The notes under the pieces were generated by a model. It saw nothing but the letters and a program-made list of their open reading frames with translations, did no database searches and was not told the DNA's origin. Below, piece after piece: positions 26,146-33,322 of a DNA stretch of 48,456 nucleotides. This DNA is from Bacteroidota bacterium. GTDB taxonomy: Bacteria; Bacteroidota; Bacteroidia; Palsa-965. The translations under genes and the position numbers were made by a program. The stretch is from NCBI GenBank assembly GCA_003153435.1, contig PLYR01000089.1, forward strand, positions 1-48,456. The letters are read 5' to 3'. Position 1 is the first letter of the stretch. Every line of letters begins with the position of its first letter.

Positions 26146-26973
26146 TTGATTAAAGAAAATAATAACCTGAAATCTTCTAATCCTATCGGCATCTTTGATT
26201 CCGGCATTGGAGGGCTGACTGTGGCGAATGCTATTACCCGAATGCTTCCAAATGAAAAAATCATTTACTTCGGAGACACGGCACACCTTCCATATGGGGA
26301 AAAATCGGCGGACTCTATTAAATATTATGGGATCAGGATCAGTCAATTCCTGTTGGAGCAAAAATGCAAGCTTATAATCATCGCTTGCAATACTGCTTCC
26401 GCCCAGGCTTATGAAACAATCAAGGATTTTGTAGGCGATAAGGCTATTGTTGTGAATGTCATTGACCCTGTTGTGAGGGAAGTAGCCCATAATAAACAAG
26501 CTCGCCACATTGGGGTTATTGCCACCAAAGGAACTATCCGTTCAGATATTTATGCACGTAAACTAAAGCTTGCCAGAAAAGACTTGGAAGTCTCCTCCCT
26601 TGCAACTCCCTTGCTGGTTTCAATGATTGAAGAAGGGTTTTTCAATAATAAAATCTCCCGTGCTGTTATTCACTCTTATCTTGAACGTCCGAAACTAAAG
26701 AAAATAGATGCGCTTATTCTTGCCTGCACCCATTTTCCGTTAATTAAACCGGAAATTGAAGAGTATTACAAAAACAGAATGTGCATCATCGATTCAGCCA
26801 AAGTGGTTGCAGAAGAAGTGGCATCCATTCTCAAGACCCACAAGTTGAATACAAGGCTGAAGAATCCTAAACATCACTTTTATGTATCCGACTACACGGA
26901 TTCATTTGAAAAAAGCACTGCTTTTTTCTTTAAAGGAAAGATAAAACTGGAAAGAGCGGATATCTGGAAATAA
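26146..26973 (+). CDS. murI: Glutamate racemase
   Basis: The 275-residue enzyme makes D-glutamate for peptidoglycan. The two catalytic Cys are in IIACNTASAQA and LILACTHFPLI, and the N-terminal GIFDSGIGGLTV and FGDTAHLPYGEK blocks are family hallmarks. The start is TTG at 26146; no ATG or GTG is available upstream of the first conserved strand, and a shorter start would remove it. A TATCTTTC sequence (26124-26131), one base off the -7 consensus, lies just upstream, after the ompH terminator, so the gene probably has its own promoter. C-terminal residues are Lys-rich (FKGKIKLERADIWK). Confidence 0.94.
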   Translation: MIKENNNLKSSNPIGIFDSGIGGLTVANAITRMLPNEKIIYFGDTAHLPYGEKSADSIKYYGIRISQFLLEQKCKLIIIACNTASAQAYETIKDFVGDKAIVVNVIDPVVREVAHNKQARHIGVIATKGTIRSDIYARKLKLARKDLEVSSLATPLLVSMIEEGFFNNKISRAVIHSYLERPKLKKIDALILACTHFPLIKPEIEEYYKNRMCIIDSAKVVAEEVASILKTHKLNTRLKNPKHHFYVSDYTDSFEKSTAFFFKGKIKLERADIWK

Positions 26974-27031
26974 GTGAATTTTATGCTACCTTAGCAATAT
27001 CTATAGACACTCTGCTAAATTTTCCCGAAAG

Positions 27032-27247
27032 ATGAAACAGCAATTTTTCCTTGGCGCCCTTTTATCAATGATTGTCATATTGGGGTCTTCCTGCAAAAAA
27101 TGCACCACCTGCACCGCTGTAGATACTAACAAACATACCATCGCTCAACAACAGTACTGCAGTTCAAGCGGAACCAATCTTACTACTTTTGAGAATAGCT
27201 TTAAGACCACTTATGGTCAATATGCCTCCACCTGCAAAAGAGAATAA
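27032..27247 (+). CDS. Small Cys-rich lipoprotein of unknown function
   Basis: A 71-residue protein starting MKQQFFLGALLSMIVILGSSC, a textbook lipoprotein signal with lipid Cys at 21. The mature part begins CKKCTTCTA and has two further Cys (YCSSSG and STCKRE), so four Cys remain after lipidation and could form disulfides or bind metal. The family is not one I can name. Its stop is 4 nt from the stop of the opposing carbonic anhydrase gene, with no terminator between. A weak -7-like TACCTTAG is at 26987-26994. Confidence 0.8.
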   Translation: MKQQFFLGALLSMIVILGSSCKKCTTCTAVDTNKHTIAQQQYCSSSGTNLTTFENSFKTTYGQYASTCKRE

Positions 27248-27251
27248 TTAC

Positions 27252-27773
27252 TCACTCCGGGTCCTTATACCACCCTGCATACATCACATAATTTCCCGCT
27301 ACCCTGTTTATTTCCCCGCTGATGAGTTCAGGACTTATACTTTTGATCTTTTTAGCCGGAATACCTGCATAAATACTTCCGGGCTCTACAACGGTGTTCT
27401 CTGTGAGTACCGCACCGGCAGCAATAATACTATTGCTACCAATGATGCAGTTATCCATGATAATTGCTCCCATTCCAACCAATACATTATCATGAAGGGT
27501 ACAACCATGAACAATAGCATGATGTCCGATGGACACATTATTTCCGATAATTGTTTTCGTTTTCTGGTAGGTGCAATGAATAACAGCACCATCCTGAACA
27601 TTTACCTTGTTACCCATGCGAATGGAGTTCACATCTCCTCTGAGAACAGCGTTAAACCAGATGCTGCAATCATCTCCCATGACCACATCCCCTACAATAG
27701 TTGAATTCTCGGCCAAAAAGCAGTTCTTTCCAAACTGAGGGGTGATTCCCCGAAGTGTCTTGATCAAGGCCAT
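27252..27773 (-). CDS. Gamma-class carbonic anhydrase family protein (hexapeptide repeat)
   Basis: A 173-residue left-handed beta-helix protein built from hexapeptide repeats (IVGDVVMGDDCSIWFNAVLRGD; VLVGMGAIIMDNCIIGSNSIIAAGAVL) with a C-terminal helix. The three zinc His of gamma carbonic anhydrases are present at 66, 84 and 89 (VIHCT, SIGHHAIVHG). Members of this YrdA/PaaY-like family have varied or unproven anhydrase activity, so the catalytic role is tentative. Its ATG is 1 nt after the nadB stop, so the two genes are in one operon; the functional link is not obvious. Confidence 0.9.
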   Translation of the reverse strand: MALIKTLRGITPQFGKNCFLAENSTIVGDVVMGDDCSIWFNAVLRGDVNSIRMGNKVNVQDGAVIHCTYQKTKTIIGNNVSIGHHAIVHGCTLHDNVLVGMGAIIMDNCIIGSNSIIAAGAVLTENTVVEPGSIYAGIPAKKIKSISPELISGEINRVAGNYVMYAGWYKDPE

Positions 27774-27774
27774 A

Positions 27775-29364
27775 TTAACTTTTGTTTCGGTAATCGATGG
27801 TGTAGTGCAGGCCTACACTTTCTTTTCTGAGCATGGCTTGTTTTATGATGATATAGGCGACATTGATAATATTTCGCAGTTCACACAGTCGGGAAGAAAC
27901 TGTAGTTTCCTGATAGAGGGCTTCATTCTCTTTGTACAATATTTCGAGGCGGTCGAAAGCCCTTTCCAATCGGATATTAGATCGGACGATGCCCACATAG
28001 TTACTCATGATAGCCTGGACCTCTTTCAAGCTCTGAGTTATTAAAATCATTTCCTCCGGATGAGCGGTTCCTTCCGCGTTCCAAGCTGGAATACCTTGCT
28101 TCCATTCCACACTGCCTATTGCATGGCCGGCATCCATACTAGCTCTGTGTGAATAGACAACGGCTTCGAGTAATGAGTTACTGGCGAGCCTGTTTGCCCC
28201 ATGCAGGCCGGTGCATGAACATTCTCCAACTGCATAGAGGTTTCGGATAGAGCTTCGCCCATTCATATCCACTGCAATTCCTCCACACATATAATGTGCT
28301 GCAGGCACAACAGGAATAAAGTCTTTACTGATGTCTATATCGAGACTCAGGCACTTGCGATATATATTTGGGAAATGCCTGATAAAATCATCCTGTTCAA
28401 GATGTGTGCAGTCCAGCCACACATAATCATCTCCCCTGAGTTTCATTTCATTATCGATAGCCCTGGCAGTAATATCTCGGGGGGCAAGTGATCCGCGTGG
28501 ATCATAACGATTCATAAACTCAGCCCCATCGAGCGTCCGGAGTATTCCTCCAAATCCCCTCACAGCCTCAGAAATTAGAAATGAAGGATGTTCTCCGGGG
28601 TTATAGAGTGAGGTAGGATGAAACTGAAAAAATTCCATGTTGGAAATTTTTCCTTTGGCTCTGTAAACCATAGCTACCCCATCGCCGGTTGCGATGGTTG
28701 GATTGGTTGTCGTTGCATAGGCATGACCTGCCCCCCCGCTTGCCATCAATGTTGTCTTTGCCAGGACCGTTTCTACCTTTCCCGATTTAAGATCAAGCAG
28801 GTAAGCCCCATAACATTCAATCCCCGGAGTACGGCTATTTACCTCCACACCCAGGTGATGCTGGGTGAGCAGGTCGATGGTAAAATGATGATCCAGTAAT
28901 GTTATATTGGGGTGGGCATGTATCTGATTCAACAAGGCCCTTTCAATCTCAAAGCCAGTAACATCTTTAAAATGGAGGATACGATGCTCAGAGTGCCCTC
29001 CTTCTTTGGCGAGGTCAAACTCTCCACTTGATTTCCGGTCGAATTTAACCCCCCATTCGATTAGTTCCCTGATCCTTTCAGAGGATTCAGAGATCACCAT
29101 CCTGACTACTGCTTCATCGCACAACCCTGCACCGGCGTTCAGTGTATCGGCAATATGCTTTTCGTGGGAGTCAGGACTATACATCACAGCAGCGATACCA
29201 CCCTGGGCATATTTCGTATTGCTCTCATCCTGATTGGATTTGGTCACGATGCAGACCTGCCCAAACTTCGCTGCTTTAAGGGCATAACTCAGTCCTCCTA
29301 TTCCGGAACCTATAACCAGGAAATCAACCTTCTTGATCAAAATCTGTATCTTTGTTAAGAGCAT
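27775..29364 (-). CDS. nadB: L-aspartate oxidase
   Basis: A 529-residue FAD enzyme that oxidises L-aspartate to iminoaspartate, the first step of de novo NAD synthesis. Visible are FLVIGSGIGGLSYALKAA (FAD), the QGGIAAV block, FFQFHPTSLYNPGEHPSFLISEAVRGFGG (substrate site), and GECSCTGLHGANRLASNSLLEAVV. The C-terminal helical domain contains LCELRNIINVAYIIIKQA. I give the ATG at 29364. A TTG at 29340 (starting with IKKVDFLV after the initiator) fits homolog N-termini as well and would clear the nfu promoter region. nadA and nadC are not adjacent. The carbonic anhydrase-like gene follows at 1 nt. Confidence 0.94.
   Translation of the reverse strand: MLLTKIQILIKKVDFLVIGSGIGGLSYALKAAKFGQVCIVTKSNQDESNTKYAQGGIAAVMYSPDSHEKHIADTLNAGAGLCDEAVVRMVISESSERIRELIEWGVKFDRKSSGEFDLAKEGGHSEHRILHFKDVTGFEIERALLNQIHAHPNITLLDHHFTIDLLTQHHLGVEVNSRTPGIECYGAYLLDLKSGKVETVLAKTTLMASGGAGHAYATTTNPTIATGDGVAMVYRAKGKISNMEFFQFHPTSLYNPGEHPSFLISEAVRGFGGILRTLDGAEFMNRYDPRGSLAPRDITARAIDNEMKLRGDDYVWLDCTHLEQDDFIRHFPNIYRKCLSLDIDISKDFIPVVPAAHYMCGGIAVDMNGRSSIRNLYAVGECSCTGLHGANRLASNSLLEAVVYSHRASMDAGHAIGSVEWKQGIPAWNAEGTAHPEEMILITQSLKEVQAIMSNYVGIVRSNIRLERAFDRLEILYKENEALYQETTVSSRLCELRNIINVAYIIIKQAMLRKESVGLHYTIDYRNKS
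29347..29354 (+). promoter_or_regulatory. -7 element TATCTTTG for the nfu-type gene
   Basis: A perfect TAnnTTTG match lies 75 nt before the nfu ATG, inside the first codons of nadB if nadB uses the ATG. A hairpin (CCAGGCGCC / GGCGC-AA-CTGG, 29365-29387) would fall in the resulting leader. Confidence 0.45.
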
Positions 29365-29429
29365 CCAGGCGCCTTTGGCGCAACTGGTTTATTGCTCAGC
29401 GAAAATACGAATTTGTAATCATTCAAGCC

Positions 29430-30053
29430 ATGGAACCCATACTGAAAAAGCCAGTAATCATATACGCCGAAAGCACTCCTAACCCTGCTTCTATGAAATT
29501 TGTTGCCAATATGCTCCTTTTGCCGGAAGGAGCTACAGCACAATATCTCAATCCTTCAGAAACCTCAGGGTCTTTGCTTGCTCAAAAGCTGTTTAGATTT
29601 CCGTTTGTCAAAGGCATTTTTATAAGTAGTAATTACCTAACCATCACTAAAGCTGAGTCGGTAACCTGGGATGATATTACACTTGAACTCCGGGAATATC
29701 TTAAGGAATTTTTGGGTAGTGGAGAAGCTGTGGTTACCGAAATTCCAAAGACCACCGTTCATACAGATAGTTCTTTCGAAGGGAAGGTAGATGTATTCAC
29801 AGAACATACGGCTCCTCAGACTGAAGCTGAACACAAGATTGTCGAAATCCTTGAACAGTATATCCGTCCTGCTGTGGAGCAAGATGGAGGTTTAATAACT
29901 TTCCGATCTTTTGTGGAAGGAATAGTGACAGTTCAGTTAAAAGGAGCTTGCAGTGGTTGTCCATCCTCTACCATGACTCTGAAAGCAGGTATTGAGGCCC
30001 TGTTGAAACGACTGGTTCCAGGTGTTGTCGAGGTGGTGGCAGAAGCCGTTTAG
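29430..30053 (+). CDS. NifU/Nfu-family Fe-S cluster carrier protein
   Basis: The 207-residue protein has an Nfu N-terminal domain (IIYAESTPNPASMKFV, then SPLAQKLF-like and FPFVKGIFISSNYLTITK) and a C-terminal NifU domain (IVEILEQYIRPAVEQDGGLITFRSF) ending in the cluster-binding GACSGCPSSTMTLKAGIE, with the CxxC pair. Nfu proteins receive and deliver 4Fe-4S clusters to target enzymes. I place the start at ATG 29430; a longer frame from a TTG at 29352 adds a basic stretch unlike the family. The divergent nadB product is not an Fe-S protein, but its partner NadA is. Confidence 0.92.
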   Translation: MEPILKKPVIIYAESTPNPASMKFVANMLLLPEGATAQYLNPSETSGSLLAQKLFRFPFVKGIFISSNYLTITKAESVTWDDITLELREYLKEFLGSGEAVVTEIPKTTVHTDSSFEGKVDVFTEHTAPQTEAEHKIVEILEQYIRPAVEQDGGLITFRSFVEGIVTVQLKGACSGCPSSTMTLKAGIEALLKRLVPGVVEVVAEAV

Positions 30054-30084
30054 TTAGACGGTATTATCAAACACTTCACGGATT

Positions 30085-30777
30085 TTAGCTTATAGAGGCG
30101 GCTATAGCGACTATGCTTACCTTTGTTCCTTCTACTTCGAGCAATAGCTTTGCACACGCCTCCAGTGTTGCACCGGTTGTTACCACATCATCGACGAGTA
30201 ATATATGTTTCCCGGCAATTTCTTCAGGCTGTGAGAGGGTGAATACGGTCTCTACATTTTTCCAACGACTAAAACGTGATTTCCGGGTTTGGCTCTCCGT
30301 TGGCTGGATGCGTTGCAGGCAGGTTTTGTTTTGAGGAATGCCAAGGCTTTGGCTCAGTCCCTCTCCAAAGCACGCGCTTTGATTAAAACCTCTTATTTTT
30401 TGCTTTCGGAAATGGAGAGGAACTGGTAAAATAAGGTCCAGATTCCGGAATAAAGGAGCCTGGCGAAGCTCGATTCCATATCTCCGACCGATTTCGATTC
30501 CAATCTCCGGATATCCTTTATACTTGAATTGAAAGATCAGGTGCTGGATAGCCCCGCCTTTTTGAAAAGTATAACAAGCTGTAGCTGCCTCTATCGGTTG
30601 TCTTCCCCAGAACAAACGGCTTACTTGATTGGAAGCCTGTTTATGGAAGTTTGTCAGCGGAAGTTTGTAATGGCAATAGGTACAGAGTATCTTTTCTCCT
30701 TTATTCAAAGGAGTTGAACAGGCATGACAGCACTCGGGATAAAAGAGAGATACAAAATCCAGAAGGAACGATTTCAT
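30085..30777 (-). CDS. ComF family amidophosphoribosyltransferase-like protein
   Basis: The protein (230 residues from ATG 30777; a longer start at 30798 is also possible) has the ComF plan. An N-terminal zinc-binding region has FYPECCHAC and ILCTYC. A phosphoribosyltransferase fold follows, with FKYKGYPEIG, LPVPLHFRKQKIRGFNQS and the PRPP loop LLVDDVVTTGATLEACA. ComF proteins are linked to DNA uptake and transformation in some bacteria, but many carriers are not known to be competent. It is convergent with the nfu gene, with 31 nt between the stops. Confidence 0.88.
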   Translation of the reverse strand: MKSFLLDFVSLFYPECCHACSTPLNKGEKILCTYCHYKLPLTNFHKQASNQVSRLFWGRQPIEAATACYTFQKGGAIQHLIFQFKYKGYPEIGIEIGRRYGIELRQAPLFRNLDLILPVPLHFRKQKIRGFNQSACFGEGLSQSLGIPQNKTCLQRIQPTESQTRKSRFSRWKNVETVFTLSQPEEIAGKHILLVDDVVTTGATLEACAKLLLEVEGTKVSIVAIAASIS

Positions 30778-30849
30778 ATTGGCAGGGTTATTGACCACTC
30801 ATTGTTAGCATGTAGGGTAAAAAACGTCTAATCCTTACTTCGAAAGTAT

Positions 30850-30857
30850 TAATTTTG
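30850..30857 (+). promoter_or_regulatory. -7 element TAATTTTG before the coiled-coil gene
   Basis: A TAnnTTTG match lies 54 nt before the ATG at 30912, in the divergent gap shared with comF. No TTG at -33. Confidence 0.4.
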
Positions 30858-30911
30858 CTTAGCTTACCGGGGATTCCTGAATGCTAATGCCTCCTCAATC
30901 TAAGTAATCGC

Positions 30912-31856
30912 ATGGAAAACAATAGTCCAAAAACTCCGAGTGGAGAACAGCAAAAAGAAAAAAAGAAAGGCGGCGCCCTGGTTCTATGGATCCTGATTCT
31001 GCTGCTGGCCGGAGGAAATGGTGTTCTGGCTTGGTTCTACCTGCAGGAAAAACAGAGAGCTGATAAAACGGAAGTAATAATCAAACAGGTATTCATTGAA
31101 CGGGATAATGTCAAATCTGATCTCCTTAAAGTTCAGGAGGAATATGCCACTCTTCAAACAAACGATGCCAAAGTCAATAAAGAGCTGGATGAGAAAAGAG
31201 CATACATTGCGGAGTTACTGGAAGAAGCTGAAAAACACAAAGGAGACGCGTATGTGATCATGAAGCTCAAAAAGGAAACGGAGACCTTACGAAAGATCAT
31301 GAAACATTATGTTTATACCATTGATTCCCTGGGTCAGCTCAACGAACATCTGATAGCCGAAAAGAAATCCATCTCTGCAGATCTGAACAAGGAGAAAGAC
31401 AAGTCAACTAACCTGAGCAAGGAAAAGGAAGACCTGCAGAAGCAGGTGGATGCTGCTGCACTGCTGAAGGCAACCAATTTTAAAGCATTGGGAGTGCGGA
31501 CAAAATCAGGTGGAAAGAAGGAGTTTGAGACTACCAAGGCGTCAAAGGTTGAAAAGATAAAAGTATCTCTCTCCTTTGCTGAAAACCCGCTCGCTAAGAA
31601 AGGCAACCGGATTGCCTATTTCAGGATTATGACACCTGACGGGAAAGAGATGTACAAATCGGCTGAAAACACCTTTACTTTTGACGGAGCAAAAGGGTAT
31701 TTTGCGGGGAAGCAGCCATTCGAATACAACAATACGGAAATTGGAATCACCTCCTACTGTTCAAACAGCGGTGAAAAATTTGTTCCCGGTAAATATATGA
31801 TTGAGGTAACGGTCGACGGGTCAGTAATCGGGAGTACTTCCCTGGTTCTGGAATAG
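30912..31856 (+). CDS. Membrane-anchored coiled-coil protein with C-terminal beta domain
   Basis: The function is unknown. The 314-residue product has a charged cytoplasmic head (about 20 residues, KEKKKGG), one transmembrane helix (about 20-44, ALVLWILILLLAGGNGVLAW), and a long coiled coil rich in Lys, Glu and Asp (about 50-190). A C-terminal beta-sandwich-like domain follows (about 195-314, RIAYFRIMTPDGKEMYKS and KYMIEVTVDGSVIGSTSL). This single-anchor layout would place the coil and the beta domain in the periplasm. Similar proteins are widespread in Bacteroidota and often mislabelled as SMC-like because of the coil. Its stop is 2 nt from the stop of the next, opposing gene. Confidence 0.85.
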   Translation: MENNSPKTPSGEQQKEKKKGGALVLWILILLLAGGNGVLAWFYLQEKQRADKTEVIIKQVFIERDNVKSDLLKVQEEYATLQTNDAKVNKELDEKRAYIAELLEEAEKHKGDAYVIMKLKKETETLRKIMKHYVYTIDSLGQLNEHLIAEKKSISADLNKEKDKSTNLSKEKEDLQKQVDAAALLKATNFKALGVRTKSGGKKEFETTKASKVEKIKVSLSFAENPLAKKGNRIAYFRIMTPDGKEMYKSAENTFTFDGAKGYFAGKQPFEYNNTEIGITSYCSNSGEKFVPGKYMIEVTVDGSVIGSTSLVLE

Positions 31857-31858
31857 GC

Positions 31859-32302
31859 TTATTTCTTGAATCCCACTAAGACAGAAACGCAGCCTTCTGT
31901 ATTCATTTGCGTTTTATCTACCACATCAGAAACTTTTACAGTCAAGGTGAGTTGAGTAGTCTGCTCCACTGTAAAATCCCAGGTATCGGTTATTTCATCT
32001 CCGTTTTTGTTTTTGAAAAGTATTTTCCCGGAAGCATCGGCTATCTGAAACTCTACGGTTCCGAGTACTCCTTCACACATTACCACGATTCTGTAGCTTT
32101 GGCCGGAGTTAAAGTTCATCACCATATCTGCCGATTGACCCGGAGTCATAATGGTAGTATTCAGCTGGCCATTATTGATGTACGGAGCCAGTTTAGGAAG
32201 GCAACTTTTTTTGGCGAAAGACTTACACTGTGCATCCATGGCTGTGACATTGAACAGCAATATCCCCAGCAGTGGAAGGAACATCAATCGTTTGAGTATC
32301 AT
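31859..32302 (-). CDS. Exported beta-rich protein of unknown function
   Basis: A 147-residue protein with a signal peptide (MILKRLMFLPLLGILLFNV...DA, then Q). The mature part begins QCKSFAKKSCLPKLAPY and continues with strand-like segments (QSYRIVVMCEGVLGTVEFQIAD; TQLTLTVKVSDVV). Cys at +2, in SC, in VMCEG and in EGCVS suggest disulfides. I do not recognise a family. It lies between a coiled-coil gene (convergent, 2-nt gap) and a lipoprotein gene on its own strand 64 nt upstream. A shared transcript with the lipoprotein is possible. Confidence 0.78.
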   Translation of the reverse strand: MILKRLMFLPLLGILLFNVTAMDAQCKSFAKKSCLPKLAPYINNGQLNTTIMTPGQSADMVMNFNSGQSYRIVVMCEGVLGTVEFQIADASGKILFKNKNGDEITDTWDFTVEQTTQLTLTVKVSDVVDKTQMNTEGCVSVLVGFKK

Positions 32303-32366
32303 GAATGGAGTTTTATGTATGGTAAAATAAATATCACTCTATAAGAAAGCAATGCTGATTGACCTA

Positions 32367-33278
32367 TCAGGATTTATTAATGATTTTAGTCCTGAGTGTT
32401 TCTGCCTTTTTCGCAATTTCCCCGATCTGATCTTTTGAAACATTAAATGTTGAACCTCCGCCGATGGTTGTAACCTTCGTTTTCGGATCGGTGGTGGATG
32501 TGCTCTTTCCAGCACTCATGGTTATTCTGGAGAAGGAGTCTCTCAGATCAATCAGATCACTCAGCATGGTGGAAACATCCTGATCCTTTTTTTGTTCTGT
32601 CATTAATCCGATGAGATTATCCAGGCTGAGTTTCTGTTCAGCAATCCGGTTGTTGATCTCCGGGTTCTCTTTAGAAAGAGCGATCCGCGTGGCAATGTAA
32701 AGGCCTTCTACCCATCCTCCTGCAACAATCAGAGCCGATGTTGCCGGTCTCTGGTTTTCCTGGAGGTATGCATCAGCGGTCCAGTAGGCATCGGAAATAA
32801 TCGATAATAGAGAATCCCGGTTATTGCTATTAGCCTGCATCCGGTCCATCGTGCCTTCTCCAAAAGCATCCGAAATACCCAAGGCTGAGGCGAGGTTATT
32901 GACCTTTTTAAGATAGAGCAGAGATTCGGAAGATGCGTCAAAAATGGTTGTAAAGCTAAGGTCTGTACCATACACACCAAGGTTCATAGCCCGACCGGGG
33001 GAGGTATTGTACTTCGTAGAATTATCGAGGGAGTTCAGATAGTCTTTGTTGTAGGTTGCTCCTGCCTTCTTCAGCAAATCAGCTGTTTCTATTGGTGAAG
33101 GGAGGGCATAAAACACCTTCTGGGCATTGGATGCATCCTTCTTACCTTTCTTCACGGCAGCAGAATCCGTTGGAGTCGTTTCCTTTTCCTCCGAGCTGGA
33201 TTCATTGTTTCCGCATGAAGCGAGGATAAACGTCAGCGCACCCAGCAGTATTACCTTTCCTGTATTATTCATTCTCAT
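32367..33278 (-). CDS. Helical lipoprotein of unknown function
   Basis: A 303-residue lipoprotein: MRMNNTGKVILLGALTFILASC gives a lipobox LASC with lipid Cys at 22, followed by a Ser/Glu/Thr-rich linker (NNESSSEEKETT). A mostly helical domain follows (SPIETADLLKKAGATYNKDYLN; ALGISDAFGEGTMDRMQ; TSALIVAGGWVEGLYIATRIAL). A short low-complexity Thr/Gly segment precedes a final helix. I have no firm family name. The start could also be the second Met (33272). A -7 element is 26 nt upstream; polA ends 44 nt upstream on the same strand. Confidence 0.82.
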   Translation of the reverse strand: MRMNNTGKVILLGALTFILASCGNNESSSEEKETTPTDSAAVKKGKKDASNAQKVFYALPSPIETADLLKKAGATYNKDYLNSLDNSTKYNTSPGRAMNLGVYGTDLSFTTIFDASSESLLYLKKVNNLASALGISDAFGEGTMDRMQANSNNRDSLLSIISDAYWTADAYLQENQRPATSALIVAGGWVEGLYIATRIALSKENPEINNRIAEQKLSLDNLIGLMTEQKKDQDVSTMLSDLIDLRDSFSRITMSAGKSTSTTDPKTKVTTIGGGSTFNVSKDQIGEIAKKAETLRTKIINKS

Positions 33279-33304
33279 TTATGGTTGGATTATGGTAAGT
33301 AGAA

Positions 33305-33312
33305 CAAATATA
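33305..33312 (-). promoter_or_regulatory. -7 element TATATTTG for the lipoprotein gene
   Basis: The minus strand reads TATATTTG in the 44-nt gap between polA and the lipoprotein gene. It suggests the lipoprotein is not only transcribed from upstream of polA. No -33 match; that position falls inside polA. Confidence 0.45.
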
Positions 33313-33322
33313 TGCAATTTTC

